A DNA stretch of 64,000 nucleotides, taken from NCBI RefSeq assembly GCF_002161085.1, contig NZ_NFLU01000009.1, forward strand, positions 62,001 through 126,000, in the 5' to 3' direction. Positions 18,922-27,986 of this stretch are shown one piece after another. The stretch's first letter is position 1, and the number at the start of each line of letters is the position of its first letter. The stretch comes from Flavonifractor sp. An112 (GTDB lineage Bacteria; Bacillota; Clostridia; Oscillospirales; Oscillospiraceae). Position numbers and translations under genes: made by a program. The notes under the pieces are model-generated. The model saw nothing but the letters and a program-made list of their open reading frames with translations, was not told the DNA's origin and made no database searches.

Positions 18922-18929
18922 GCGCTTGT

Positions 18930-20141
18930 TCAGGCCTTCACCAGATGGACCAGCACGTCGGTCATCTTGTGCAGGGCGTCCACCGGGATATACTCGTGGA
19001 CCCCGTGGAAGTTGACGCCGCCGGTACACAGATTGGGGCAGGGGAGACCCATATAGCTGAGACGGGCGCCGTCGGTGCCGCCACGGATAGGTACCTCCAG
19101 AGGCGTGACACCCACCGCCTCCATGGCGGCCCGGGCGCGATGGATCAGGTACATATGGGGCTCGATTTGCTCCAGCATATTATAGTAGGAATCCTTCAGT
19201 TCCAGCTCCACCGTGCCGGCGCCGTATTTGGCGTTGAGGTAGTCGGCAATGCGGGTCAGGCAGGCCTTGCGGTCCTCAAACTTGGCCCGGTCGTGGTCCC
19301 GGATGATATAGGAGAGGGTAGCGGTGGTCTCATCGCCGGACATCTCGCACAGGTGGTAGAAGCCCTCCCGGCCCTCGGTGTGGGCAGGGGTCTCGGCGGG
19401 AGGCAGCAGGTTGACCAGTTCCACGGCCATGAGAATGGCACTCTTCATCTTGTTTTTGGCGGAGCCGGGGTGGATGTTCACGCCATGAATGGTGATCTGA
19501 GCGCTAGCGGCGTTGAAGTTTTCATACTCCAGCTCGCCCAGCTCGCCGCCGTCCACGGTGTAGGCCACCGCCGCGCCGAAGCCCGCCACGTCAAAGTGGT
19601 CGGCGCCGCTGCCCACCTCCTCGTCGGGGGTGAAGCCTACGGCAATGCGGCCATGGGGGATCTCGGGGTGGAGGGTGAGATATTCCACAGCGGACATGAT
19701 CTCCGCCACGCCGGCCTTGTCGTCGGCTCCCAGCAGGGTGGTGCCGTCGGTGACGATCAGGTCCTGGCCCACATATTTGGACAGGCTCTCAAACTCGGCG
19801 GCCTTCATGGTGATCTGCTTTTCCTCATTCAGGAGGATGTCGCCCCCCTCATAGTGGACAATGCGGGGCTTTACATCAGCGCCGGGGGCGCTGGGGGAGG
19901 TGTCCATGTGGGCAATGAGGCCCATACAGGGGATGCCCTCACAGCCCGGAGTGGCGGGCAGCCAGCCGTAGACGTAGCCATACTCGTCCATGTGAGCGTT
20001 GTGCAGACCCATCTGACTCAGTTCCGCGGCCAGGGTTTCCCCGAGTACCTTCTGCTTTTCGGTGGTGGGAGTGGTCTGGCTGTGCTCGTCTGACTGGGTA
20101 TCATAGGTGACGTACTTTAAAAACCGTTCCACAGCGTTCAT
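18930..20141 (-). CDS. pepT: Peptidase T (tripeptide aminopeptidase)
   Basis: A 403-residue M20B metallopeptidase, the usual length. Two-zinc site residues are visible in MGLIAHMDTSPSAPG (HxD), TTLLGADDKAGVAEIMSA (GADDKAG), GFTPDEEVGSGADHFD (catalytic Glu, EE), and VPIRGGTDGARLSYMGLPCPNL; the C-terminal FHGVHEYIPVDAL holds the last ligand His. It removes the N-terminal residue from tripeptides in the cytoplasm. It is divergent from the lipase gene and closed by the hairpin after its stop. Confidence 0.97.
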   Translation of the reverse strand: MNAVERFLKYVTYDTQSDEHSQTTPTTEKQKVLGETLAAELSQMGLHNAHMDEYGYVYGWLPATPGCEGIPCMGLIAHMDTSPSAPGADVKPRIVHYEGGDILLNEEKQITMKAAEFESLSKYVGQDLIVTDGTTLLGADDKAGVAEIMSAVEYLTLHPEIPHGRIAVGFTPDEEVGSGADHFDVAGFGAAVAYTVDGGELGELEYENFNAASAQITIHGVNIHPGSAKNKMKSAILMAVELVNLLPPAETPAHTEGREGFYHLCEMSGDETTATLSYIIRDHDRAKFEDRKACLTRIADYLNAKYGAGTVELELKDSYYNMLEQIEPHMYLIHRARAAMEAVGVTPLEVPIRGGTDGARLSYMGLPCPNLCTGGVNFHGVHEYIPVDALHKMTDVLVHLVKA

Positions 20142-20254
20142 GTTCTGCGTCCTTTCTCCCGGTTTCCGTTCCTTGCTCTTGACGGATACCGGGCAATGGA
20201 ATAGACTAAACTAAATAGCACCCGATATTATACCATAAGAGGAGCCGGATTTCT

Positions 20255-21202
20255 ATGGTGACGACGCAGGAATTTACCTTCCCCTCCAGCGATGGAGTCC
20301 ATCTGGTGGGAGCCACCTGGTGGAAAGGGGAGACGGAGCGGCCCAGGGCCATCGTGCAGCTGGTCCACGGCATTTCGGAGTATATCGGCCGGTATGACGA
20401 CTTTGCCCGGTTTCTGGCAGAGTGCGGCTACTGGGTGGTGGGTCACGACCATCTGGGCCACGGCCGCACGGCGACGGACCCGTCGGAGTACGGCTGGTTT
20501 GCCGACAAAGATGGGTGGAAGTATGTGCTGAAGGACACCCGCACCCTGCGGCGGTTGGCAGGGGAGGCCTGCCCGGAGGCTCCCTATTTTATCATGGGTC
20601 ACTCCATGGGCTCCTTTGTGGTGCGGGGTTATCTCAGTTACTGGCCGGGTACAGTGGACGGGGCCATCCTGTCGGGTACAGGCCAGGAAGCGCCCACCAA
20701 AGTGAACGCGGGGCTGGCCCTCTCCGGCCTGCTTCTGAAAACCAAAGGCCCCAGGGCCCACAGCAAACTGCTGGACAACCTGTCCGTTGGGGCCTACAAC
20801 AAGCAGTTCAAGCCCACCCGCACCGGGGCGGACTGGATCTCCCGGGATCAGGCGGTGGTGGACGCCTACTGCGCCGACCCGCTGTGTCAGTTCCTGCCCA
20901 CGGTGAGTATGTTCCACGACATGATGCACGGGCTCAATCTGCTGGCCAGGAAGAGCACTCTGGCCCGGCTGGACCCGAATACGCCGGTGTACTTCTTTGC
21001 CGGAGACCGGGACCCGGTGGGCCAGCAGGGCAAAGGTGTCAAAAAAGTGGCCCGCTGGTTCAAGGAGGCGGGTGTAAAGGATGTTGCTGTCAAGCTTTAC
21101 CCGGAGGGCCGCCACGAAATGCTCAACGAGACCAACCACCAGCAGGTCTATGAGGATGTGCTGGCCTGGCTGGAGGGGCATTTAAAGAAGAAAGAGGCAT
21201 GA
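20255..21202 (+). CDS. Alpha/beta hydrolase, monoacylglycerol lipase / lysophospholipase-like
   Basis: A 315-residue serine hydrolase of the Hydrolase_4 (PldB-like) group. Seen: VQLVHGISEYIGRYDDFARF (oxyanion-hole HG), GHDHLGHGRT, the nucleophile elbow FIMGHSMGSF (GHSMG), the acid region YFFAGDRDPVG, and the His in YPEGRHEMLNE. No signal peptide, so a cytoplasmic or membrane-associated enzyme. Substrate is probably a lysolipid or monoglyceride. It is alone, with its own terminator. Confidence 0.92.
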   Translation: MVTTQEFTFPSSDGVHLVGATWWKGETERPRAIVQLVHGISEYIGRYDDFARFLAECGYWVVGHDHLGHGRTATDPSEYGWFADKDGWKYVLKDTRTLRRLAGEACPEAPYFIMGHSMGSFVVRGYLSYWPGTVDGAILSGTGQEAPTKVNAGLALSGLLLKTKGPRAHSKLLDNLSVGAYNKQFKPTRTGADWISRDQAVVDAYCADPLCQFLPTVSMFHDMMHGLNLLARKSTLARLDPNTPVYFFAGDRDPVGQQGKGVKKVARWFKEAGVKDVAVKLYPEGRHEMLNETNHQQVYEDVLAWLEGHLKKKEA

Positions 21203-21203
21203 C

Positions 21204-21234
21204 AAAAGCGGCCGCGCACAGCGCGGCCGCTTTT
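21204..21234. terminator. Terminator between the lipase and HIT genes
   Basis: Arms AAAAGCGGCCGCGC / GCGCGGCCGCTTTT, between convergent genes and likely active in both directions. Confidence 0.9.
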
Positions 21235-21244
21235 CTTTGGGGGA

Positions 21245-21583
21245 TTAGCCCGGAGGCCAGGTCATATCCCGGCCCGCCAGCACATGGAAGTGCAGGTGGT
21301 GGACCGACTGGCCCGCCTGCTCTCCGCAGTTGGACACCACTCGGAAGTCGGTGATGCCAAGCTGGGCGGTCACTTTGGAAATGACCTCAAAGATATGGGC
21401 CACCACGCCGGCATTGTCGGCGGTGATCTCGCCGCAGGAGCCGATGTGGGCCTTGGGGATCACCAGGAAATGGGTGGGCGCCTGGGGATCGATGTCATAG
21501 AAGGCAAAGACCTGATCGTCCTCATAGACCTTGTTGGACGGGATCTCCCCGGCGGCGATCTTACAGAACAGACAGTCGCTCAT
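21245..21583 (-). CDS. HIT-family nucleotide hydrolase (HINT-like)
   Basis: A 112-residue histidine triad protein. It starts MSDCLFCKIAAGEIPSNKVYEDD with a CxxC, goes through FYDIDPQAPTHFLVIPKAHI and ends with the triad VHHLHFHVLAGRDMTWPPG, where the middle His attacks the phosphoramidate. HINT enzymes hydrolyse AMP-lysine-type adducts. It is short and typical for Clostridia. Confidence 0.95.
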   Translation of the reverse strand: MSDCLFCKIAAGEIPSNKVYEDDQVFAFYDIDPQAPTHFLVIPKAHIGSCGEITADNAGVVAHIFEVISKVTAQLGITDFRVVSNCGEQAGQSVHHLHFHVLAGRDMTWPPG

Positions 21584-21655
21584 AGCAGGACCTCCTCATT
21601 TGTCAAGCTGGGTTCAGTATAGCACAGAAGGGTGGGCTTGTCATGCCTGAAAACG

Positions 21656-21690
21656 AAAAAAGGACCGCCCGACTGGGCAGTCCTTTTTCT
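21656..21690 (-). terminator. Intrinsic terminator of rpmB
   Basis: Arms AGGACCGCCC / GGGCAGTCCT with A and T tracts, just downstream of the rpmB stop on the minus strand. Confidence 0.82.
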
Positions 21691-21699
21691 ATCGGTCAA

Positions 21700-21888
21700 T
21701 CACACAGCGCGGGTGACCTTACCCGAACGGAGGCATCTGGTGCACACATAAACGTGCTTGGGCGTGCCGTTGACGATCGCCTTGACGCGCTTCACATTGG
21801 GCTTCCAGGGGCGGTTGGTGCGGCGGTGAGAGTGGGACACCTTGATACCGAACACGACACCCTTGTCGCAAAATTCACATTTGGCCAT
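21700..21888 (-). CDS. rpmB: 50S ribosomal protein L28
   Basis: A 62-residue L28 starting MAKCEFCDKGVVFG, with HSHRRTNRPWKPNVKRV and VYVCTRCLRSGKVTRAV. It has two CxxC pairs (CEFC and CTRC), so it is the zinc-binding form. It is a monocistronic gene preceded by AGGAGG and closed by a hairpin. L28 is a late-assembling component near the exit region of the large subunit. Confidence 0.97.
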   Translation of the reverse strand: MAKCEFCDKGVVFGIKVSHSHRRTNRPWKPNVKRVKAIVNGTPKHVYVCTRCLRSGKVTRAV

Positions 21889-22059
21889 TCGCTTATACCT
21901 CCTCGCTCGTCAGGATACGCTTACAAAAGCATCGAACGATATGATAGCAGAACTTTCGAAAAAATGCAAGTGCTTTTTTCAAAATGACTGGAATTTTTCT
22001 GCGGGGGCCTGTACACAGGTTCTTACCACACCGCTTCTTTTGGCAAATTGCCTTCCCGG

Positions 22060-22089
22060 TTGCAAATCGGGAGGAGAGAATGGTATAAT
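22060..22089 (+). promoter_or_regulatory. Housekeeping promoter before the structured hprK leader
   Basis: TTGCAA at 22060-22065 and TATAAT at 22084-22089 with an 18-nt spacer. The start point would fall near 22096, exactly where the folded element begins, so the element is probably transcribed. Confidence 0.75.
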
Positions 22090-22095
22090 AATGTC

Positions 22096-22347
22096 TACTG
22101 AATAAACCGCGATGCGGTTTATTCGCGCGGAGGTAGCCGCGCAATTTCATAAAAACAGCTCGAAGTGGCCGTTTTTATGAAATTCAGCCATTGTTACAAT
22201 GCGTATTTCCGTTGGCGCGTCTCAACGCACCAACGGAAAGTGCGAGGTTTTTTGGACGATCTCGTCCAAAACCCTTGCACTTGAACAAAGCCATTTGGCC
22301 TTGAAAACCTTGGTTTTCAAGGTTTGTGGCTTTGTTCAGTACGCATT
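22096..22347 (+). ncRNA. Multi-hairpin structured element in the hprK leader (candidate ncRNA or mobile palindromic element)
   Basis: About 250 nt almost wholly made of stems. Hairpins: 22101-22123 (AATAAACCGC / GCGGTTTATT), 22124-22142 (GCGCGG / CCGCGC), 22143-22184 (AATTTCATAAAAAC / GTTTTTATGAAATT), then a cloverleaf closed by AATGCGTA (22198-22205) with TACGCATT (22340-22347), holding three arms at 22206-22239, 22240-22280 and 22283-22337. The ends TACTGAA (22096) and TTCAGTA (22335) are also inverted and would compete with the closing stem. No protein frame fits. Whether it is a riboswitch-like leader, a separate RNA or a dispersed palindromic repeat is open. Confidence 0.6.
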
Positions 22348-22412
22348 ATAATAAAACAAATCGCTTTGAAATGACCGGCGGGGGACAACCCGCCTTTATA
22401 GGAGGAAGAGCT

Positions 22413-23366
22413 ATGGAAAGCTTGTACACCGTCAAACTGGGCGAATTGATCAAAAAGTTTAATCTGGAGGTGCTCCGCGGGGCGGAGGGCTATGAGGACC
22501 AGGCTATCTGCACGGAGGACGTGAATCGTCCCGGCCTGCAGCTTACCGGATTTTTCGACTACTTCGATCCCCATCGGCTCCAGGTCATTGGCAAGGTGGA
22601 GGATACCTACCTCTCCGGCCTGACGCCGGATCAGCGGCGGGAGAGCTTTGAGCTGCTGCTGAGTCAGGATATTCCCGCCCTTATCGTCTCCCGGGGCATT
22701 GATCCCTTCCCGGAGTGCATGGAAATGGCGGAGAAATACGACCGGACGGTGCTCCGCAGCCAGGACACCACCAGTGTGCTCATGAGCACCATCATTGCCT
22801 CCCTGAAATCCTACCTGGCCCCCCGCATCACCCGCCACGGTGTGCTGGTGGAGGTATATGGCGAGGGCGTGCTGCTGCTGGGCGAGTCCGGCGTGGGCAA
22901 GAGTGAGACCGCCATCGAGCTGGTGAAGCGTGGACACCGCCTCATCGCCGACGACGCGGTGGAGATCAAGCAGACTGTCACCGGCGGCCTGATGGGTACT
23001 GCGCCCGAGCTCATCCGCCATTATATCGAGCTGCGGGGCATCGGCGTCATTGACGTGCGCCGCCTGTTCGGTATGAGCGCTGTTAAAGAAGAGGCTGAGA
23101 TCGACATGGTCATCAGCTTGGAGCAGTGGAAGGACGGGGCCATGTATGACCGGCTGGGTCTGGAGAACCTGTACACCACCATTCTGGACGTACAGGTGCC
23201 CTCCCTCACCATCCCGGTGAAGCCGGGCCGGAATCTGGCGGTCATCATCGAGGTGGCGGCCATGAACAACCGCCACAAGAAGATGGGCTACAATGCTGCT
23301 CTGGAGTTCACCAAGCAGATCAACGAGCACTTTGACCAGGCCATGAGCGCCCAGATGAACAAGTAA
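22413..23366 (+). CDS. hprK: HPr kinase/phosphorylase
   Basis: A 317-residue bifunctional enzyme that phosphorylates HPr at Ser46 and reverses it, the centre of catabolite control in Firmicutes. ATG at 22413 is preceded by AGGAGGAAGAGCT; the longer frame enters the structured leader and is rejected. Seen: the N-terminal domain with SRGIDPFPECMEMAEKYD, the Walker A GESGVGKSETAIELVKRGH, the LIADDAVEIKQ segment, the signature ELRGIGVIDVRRLFG and the C-terminal VPVKPGRNLA-like IPVKPGRNLAVIIEVAAM. Length and motifs are normal. Confidence 0.96.
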   Translation: MESLYTVKLGELIKKFNLEVLRGAEGYEDQAICTEDVNRPGLQLTGFFDYFDPHRLQVIGKVEDTYLSGLTPDQRRESFELLLSQDIPALIVSRGIDPFPECMEMAEKYDRTVLRSQDTTSVLMSTIIASLKSYLAPRITRHGVLVEVYGEGVLLLGESGVGKSETAIELVKRGHRLIADDAVEIKQTVTGGLMGTAPELIRHYIELRGIGVIDVRRLFGMSAVKEEAEIDMVISLEQWKDGAMYDRLGLENLYTTILDVQVPSLTIPVKPGRNLAVIIEVAAMNNRHKKMGYNAALEFTKQINEHFDQAMSAQMNK

Positions 23367-23419
23367 TCCCTCAGATCACGGCCCGCCGCGGCGGACTTCG
23401 GAGCCAGAGGCCCCGGAGC

Positions 23420-23438
23420 AAAGCCCGGCGGGCTTTTT
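23420..23438 (+). terminator. Possible short terminator after hprK
   Basis: AAAGCCC / GGGCTTT with a 3-nt loop and a T-tract lies 55 nt after the hprK stop and just before the MBOAT ribosome site. Weak but well placed. Confidence 0.55.
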
Positions 23439-23455
23439 AAAGGATGTGACCGCTC

Positions 23456-24898
23456 TTGACCTTTTTATCCCTGCCCTTCTTCTGCTTTTTTCCGGTAACA
23501 GCGCTGGGCTATTTTCTGCTGCCCCGGAAGGTGCGGAACCTGTGGCTGCTGTTGGCAAGCTGGTTTTTCTATCTGTGTGCCAAGCCGGTCTATCTCACCC
23601 TGCTGCTCTTTGTGATCCTCACCTCCTATGGAGCGGGGATCTCCCTAGGAAAGAAGAAAAAGCGGTGGGTGTTGGTGCTCTGCCTGCTGACCGACGTGGT
23701 ACTGCTTTTCCTATTCAAATATGTCAACTTCGCCCTCTCTATGGTGGGAGAAGTTCTTCACGGCATGGGGATTGCCTGGAATGTGCCGGTACTGGACATT
23801 GTGCTGCCGGTGGGTATCTCCTTCTACCTCTTCCAGGCCATGGGCTATGTAATCGACGTATGGCGGGGCAAGGCGGAGGCCCAGGGAAATTTCCTGCTCC
23901 ATGCCCTCTTTCTCTCCTTCTTCCCCCAGGTAGTGTCCGGCCCCATCGGTCGGGCGGGGGAGCTTACCCCCCAGTTCCGGGAACCGCACCCCTTTGACTG
24001 GGACAAGTTCCGGGAGGGTTTGGTGCGCTTTTTGTGGGGTGCCTTTAAGAAAATGGTGCTGGCTGACCGGCTGGCGGTGTTGGTCAACACCATCTTCGGG
24101 GCGCCGGAGACCTTTGGCGCGGTGCAGGTGATGGGAGCGGCGGCGGCCTTTTCCCTCCAGATCTACTGTGATTTCTCCTCCTACACAGACATGGCCCTGG
24201 GTGTGGCCCACAGCATGGGCTTCACCCTGCGGGAGAACTTTGACACACCCTATTTTTCCCGGTCCATTGCAGAATTCTGGCGGCGGTGGCATATGTCCCT
24301 GTCCAACTGGTTCCGGGACTACCTCTACATCCCCTTGGGCGGCTCCCGGCGGGGCACTGCCCGGAAATATCTGAATGTACTCATCGTCTTTGCAGTCAGC
24401 GGCCTGTGGCACGGGGCGGCCATGACCTTTGTAGTGTGGGGCGTGCTCAACGGCCTCTATCAGGTGATGGGGGCGGTTACTGCGCCCCTGCGGGATGGCG
24501 GGTACCGGCTGCTCCACATCAGGGAGGACGGTCCCTTCCGGCATGGGGTGCAGATCCTGATCACCTTTCTGCTGGCCACGGTGGCCTGGGTGTTCTTCAA
24601 GGCCAGTTCTCTGTCCAATGCCCTGGCGGTTCTGGGCGGGATGCTCCACGGCCCCCTGTGGGTGCGCCAGAGCATGGGCCTGGACCGGTGGGAGCTGCTG
24701 GCGGCCGCTGCAGGGCTTCTGCTGCTCTTGCTGGTAGATTTGTTGAGCAAGCGATACAATCTATGGAAGACCTATTTGCAACAGCCCCGGCTAGTACGGT
24801 GGTGCATCCTGTGGGTGCTCCTCTTTGGTTGCCTGATCTTCGGCAGCTATGGAGCAGGGTATGACGCTCAGGATTTTATGTATGGATTTAGTTTTTAA
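23456..24898 (+). CDS. MBOAT-family O-acyltransferase (AlgI/DltB-like)
   Basis: A 480-residue membrane protein with about 11 hydrophobic spans. The family core is seen in YFSRSIAEFWRRWHMSLSNW, DYLYIPLGGSRRG and the catalytic His in VSGLWHGAAMTFVVWG. Such proteins pass an acyl group across the membrane for O-acetylation of a surface polysaccharide. The start is a TTG at 23456 with AAAGGATG upstream; an in-frame stop just before it leaves no longer option. It is followed 15 nt later by an SGNH/AlgJ-like gene, the usual partner. Confidence 0.92.
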   Translation: MTFLSLPFFCFFPVTALGYFLLPRKVRNLWLLLASWFFYLCAKPVYLTLLLFVILTSYGAGISLGKKKKRWVLVLCLLTDVVLLFLFKYVNFALSMVGEVLHGMGIAWNVPVLDIVLPVGISFYLFQAMGYVIDVWRGKAEAQGNFLLHALFLSFFPQVVSGPIGRAGELTPQFREPHPFDWDKFREGLVRFLWGAFKKMVLADRLAVLVNTIFGAPETFGAVQVMGAAAAFSLQIYCDFSSYTDMALGVAHSMGFTLRENFDTPYFSRSIAEFWRRWHMSLSNWFRDYLYIPLGGSRRGTARKYLNVLIVFAVSGLWHGAAMTFVVWGVLNGLYQVMGAVTAPLRDGGYRLLHIREDGPFRHGVQILITFLLATVAWVFFKASSLSNALAVLGGMLHGPLWVRQSMGLDRWELLAAAAGLLLLLLVDLLSKRYNLWKTYLQQPRLVRWCILWVLLFGCLIFGSYGAGYDAQDFMYGFSF

Positions 24899-24913
24899 GG
24901 AGGGGATACACCA

Positions 24914-25933
24914 ATGAAGCGCCTGAACAAGGGGAAAGAGTGCTTCTTTGCCCTCCTCTTCCTGCTGCTGACGGCAGTGATGGTCAATTTTATCTCCGAC
25001 GTTCTGCGGCCCTCACAGACCATGTACGGAGCCACCTGGAGTGCCTTCCGGGCGGAACCGGAGGACAGCCTGGACGTGATCTATCTGGGCAGCTCCTTTG
25101 CCTACTGCGATTTCAACCCCTCAGTGGTGTACGATGCCTCCGGCCTGACGGGGTATGTGATGGCGGGCTCGGAACAGCCTCTGTCCATTACCTATTGGTA
25201 TTTGAAGGAGATTTTCCGTACGCAGTCTCCCTCCGCCGTGGTGCTGGAGGGCACTTCGCTGTACTTTAAGCAGTACCAGAACTATACCCAGCAGAATGTG
25301 AGCCAAATGCCGTTCTCGGTCAACAAACTGGGCGCTATTTTCACAGCGTCTGAGGAGAACCTGCGGACCGGACTGCTCTTTGACCTGTCCCTCTACCACA
25401 GCCGTTGGAAGGAGATGGGTAAAAGCGATCTGAAAAAAGCGGTGGTTCCGTTACAGGGGGACCACTACAAGGGCTTTACGCCGGTGGATCAGGTACTGGA
25501 CGGCGTGGGAGAAACGGTGGTGGAAGGTAACCGCACGGTGTCGGAGGAGGACTACGCCGCCAACCTGGTATGGCTGGGCAGGATCCTGGACCTCTGCCGG
25601 GAGCACGGCGCCCAGCCTATCGTCACCTTCAATCCCAGCTATACCCGCTGCACCCAGGAACAGTACGCCCGCAATACGGCAGACATTCTGGCTCTGGATG
25701 GGGAGACGCTGGTATACAACTGGTCGGACAGCTTCGAGGAGATGGGGCTGATCCCTACGGAGCATCTCTATGACGGCGGACACCTGAACCAGGACGGGGC
25801 AGCTATTTTCTCCGCCTGGCTGGGCCGGTTCCTGACCGACGAGGTGGGGCTGGTCCCCAGAACTCAGACTACGGAAAATACCGCTGCCTGGCAGAAATCT
25901 GCCGCCTGGTGGCGGGAGAAAAACCAGAGCTGA
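24914..25933 (+). CDS. Membrane-anchored SGNH/AlgJ-like acetyltransferase partner
   Basis: A 339-residue protein with an N-terminal anchor (FFALLFLLLTAVMVNFI) and an extracellular SGNH-like domain. The Ser nucleophile block is VIYLGSSFAYCDFNPSV and the Asp/His block is YDGGHLNQDGAAIFSAWL. It lies 15 nt after the MBOAT gene and has its own AAGGAGGGG ribosome site. Together they look like a two-part O-acetylation machine: the MBOAT carries acetyl across, this one attaches it to the polymer. The polymer is unknown; the pairing is inference from gene order. Confidence 0.82.
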   Translation: MKRLNKGKECFFALLFLLLTAVMVNFISDVLRPSQTMYGATWSAFRAEPEDSLDVIYLGSSFAYCDFNPSVVYDASGLTGYVMAGSEQPLSITYWYLKEIFRTQSPSAVVLEGTSLYFKQYQNYTQQNVSQMPFSVNKLGAIFTASEENLRTGLLFDLSLYHSRWKEMGKSDLKKAVVPLQGDHYKGFTPVDQVLDGVGETVVEGNRTVSEEDYAANLVWLGRILDLCREHGAQPIVTFNPSYTRCTQEQYARNTADILALDGETLVYNWSDSFEEMGLIPTEHLYDGGHLNQDGAAIFSAWLGRFLTDEVGLVPRTQTTENTAAWQKSAAWWREKNQS

Positions 25934-25936
25934 CTT

Positions 25937-25966
25937 GAAAAACCTCCGGCTTCGGCCGGAGGTTTT
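25937..25966 (+). terminator. Terminator after the SGNH gene
   Basis: AAAACCTCCGGC / GCCGGAGGTTTT hairpin with T-tract 3 nt beyond the stop. The next open frame (truncated DUF4179-like) reads straight out of it. Confidence 0.9.
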
Positions 25967-25968
25967 GT

Positions 25969-27033
25969 CACGTTTGGCTTTGCCCAGGTGTAGCGGCCAT
26001 CTCCCTGCTGGTGGGAGCGGTAGGCGCGGTATCTCTGGCAGGGGTATCTCCCGCCTTCCGGGAACTGTTTGGTATTACCGATGATGCTCAGGCCCAGCAG
26101 CTGGGCGCGGAGCAGTTGAATTTGGTCTTTGAGGATCAAAATGGCTCCGGCGCCTCCATTACCGTCAAAGAGGTAGTCAAGGATCAGGAGCGGGTCTATG
26201 TGCTGCTGGACTTCACCGCTCCGGCAGGGGTGGCGCTTCCCATACCGGAGGAGACGGCGGACGGCCGGAATTTCTGGCTGGGGGAGGAAGAGGGGGACTG
26301 CTCCGCAGCCTTCTATGGAGATGAGGCTTGCACCCAGCGGGTGGACCCCCGCAGCTGGGGCTGGGGGTTCCGGGCAGTGGACGATACGGATACCACCGAC
26401 CAAGTGATCCACCTGATGCTCCAGATTACCTGCGATGAGACCCTGCCTGAAGAAGCGACCTGGCTGAAGGTTACCCACCTGTCCAACCTGTGGGCACTGG
26501 AAGACGGGAAAGAGACCCGTGTGCTGTCCGGAATGGACTTTACCCTCGCCATTCCGATCGAGACCACGGCGGAGATCTACTCCTTTGAGGGGCGCTGCGG
26601 CGTGAATCTGAACGGCGTCACGCTGGCCACGGCAGAAAATCTGACCATCTCACCGGTCAGCGTGGCCATGGATCTGGTGATCCCCGACGGGGCGGCCTAC
26701 GATGCTGCGTTTGAGGCCCAGGGCCCCTGGCAGGTGTATGTGCTGCTGGAGGACGGTACCCAGGTGTGGACCAAGTTTGAAAAGGGCGGCGGCGTTCAGG
26801 ATGTGTTCCACGACGACGCGGGGCAGACCTTCTTCCGGGCTGACCACGTCCGCTTTGAGTTGGACTCCCCCGTTGATGTGGGCCAGATCAAAGATATCGT
26901 CTTTGTAGGCGACAACAGTCTGGCGTATGGGGAGGAAGAGAGTGACGCGGTGATCCACTTCCGCTTTACCCCCCACTATTTCCGTAACGAGACCTACTGG
27001 AACCAGGTCAATGAAGGGTGGAAGAACAGCTGA
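25969..27033 (+). pseudogene. N-terminally truncated DUF4179-like (anti-sigma-type) protein
   Basis: About 340 residues are open from the GTG at 26011, but the frame continues upstream through a hydrophobic stretch (GVAAISLLVGAVGAVSLAG) into the terminator of the previous gene with no ATG or ribosome site. DUF4179 proteins normally have a cytosolic N-terminus, one membrane helix, then an extracellular domain. Here the helix is cut and the extracellular part (FRELFGITDDAQAQQL, QERVYVLLDFTAPAGVALP, LEDGTQVWTKFEKGGG) remains intact. A partner sigma-factor gene is absent. I read it as a remnant of an ECF-type regulator, though a rare internal start at GTG 26011 cannot be excluded. Confidence 0.6.
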
Positions 27034-27042
27034 ATCCAGATG

Positions 27043-27075
27043 AAAAAGAGCTCGGAATGATCCGGGCTCTTTTTC
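27043..27075 (+). terminator. Terminator before the rpsB promoter
   Basis: Arms AAAGAGCTCGG / CCGGGCTCTTT with T-tract. It insulates rpsB from upstream transcription. Confidence 0.85.
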
Positions 27076-27097
27076 GTTTTTTGCGGCGAAAAAATCC

Positions 27098-27126
27098 TTG
27101 CAAAACTGGAAACACTGTGATATTAT
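27098..27126 (+). promoter_or_regulatory. rpsB promoter and leader
   Basis: TTGCAA at 27098-27103 and TATTAT at 27121-27126 with the ideal 17-nt spacing. The transcript would carry about 110 nt of GC-rich leader before rpsB, the place where S2 often controls its own mRNA; no specific structure was assigned. Confidence 0.75.
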
Positions 27127-27242
27127 ATTCGGGCATGATTACGCACACCCGCGGACGGGGGGCCAGGTGCTTCCGCTTGGAGGTTGGCCGGCTCCGAATG
27201 AACCGGGTGGAGGAATCAACAATTAAAGGAGGAATTTTTACC

Positions 27243-27968
27243 ATGGCAGTCGTATCTATGAAGCAGCTTCTCGAGGCGGGCGTTCACTTCGGTCACCAGA
27301 CCCGTCGCTGGAACCCCAAGATGGCCACCTATATCTACACCGAGCGCAACGGCATCTATATCATCGACCTGCAGAAGACCGTGAAGAAGCTGGAGGAGGC
27401 CTATAACTTCGTCCGTTCTCTGGGCGAGTCCGGCCAGACCCTGCTGTTCGTGGGCACCAAGAAGCAGGCTCAGGAGGCTATCAAGGAAGAGGCTGAGCGC
27501 GTTGGTATGTACTATGTCAATGCCCGTTGGCTGGGCGGTATGCTCACCAACTTCAAGACCATGCGCGGCCGCGTGGAGCGTCTGAACCAGCTGAAGAAGA
27601 TGCAGGAGGACGGCACCTTCGATATGCTCCCCAAGAAGGAAGTCATGAAGCACCTGGGCGAGATCGCCAAGCTGGAGAAGTACCTGGGCGGCGTCGTGGA
27701 GATGAAGAAGCTCCCCGGTGCTCTGTTCGTGGTTGACCCCCGCAAGGAGCGCAACGCCATCAACGAGGCCCGCAAGCTGAACATCCCCATCGTGGCTATC
27801 GTGGACACCAACTGCGATCCCGACGAGATCGACTATGTGATTCCCGGCAACGATGATGCCATCCGCGCCATCAAGCTGATCTCCGGTGTGATGGCCAACG
27901 CCATCCAGGAGGGCAAGCAGGGCCAGGACGCCGCTGAGGAGACCGAGAAGACCGAGGCCGCTGAGTAA
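27243..27968 (+). CDS. rpsB: 30S ribosomal protein S2
   Basis: A 241-residue S2. It starts [20 protein letters not shown], then [20 protein letters not shown], the family signature [14 protein letters not shown] and the C-terminal [20 protein letters not shown]. The ATG has AAAGGAGGAATTTTTACC before it. The longer frame upstream has no family match. First gene of the rpsB-tsf pair, with highly expressed codon use. Confidence 0.98.
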   Translation: MAVVSMKQLLEAGVHFGHQTRRWNPKMATYIYTERNGIYIIDLQKTVKKLEEAYNFVRSLGESGQTLLFVGTKKQAQEAIKEEAERVGMYYVNARWLGGMLTNFKTMRGRVERLNQLKKMQEDGTFDMLPKKEVMKHLGEIAKLEKYLGGVVEMKKLPGALFVVDPRKERNAINEARKLNIPIVAIVDTNCDPDEIDYVIPGNDDAIRAIKLISGVMANAIQEGKQGQDAAEETEKTEAAE

Positions 27969-27986
27969 TTTACCCAAACAAAGGAC

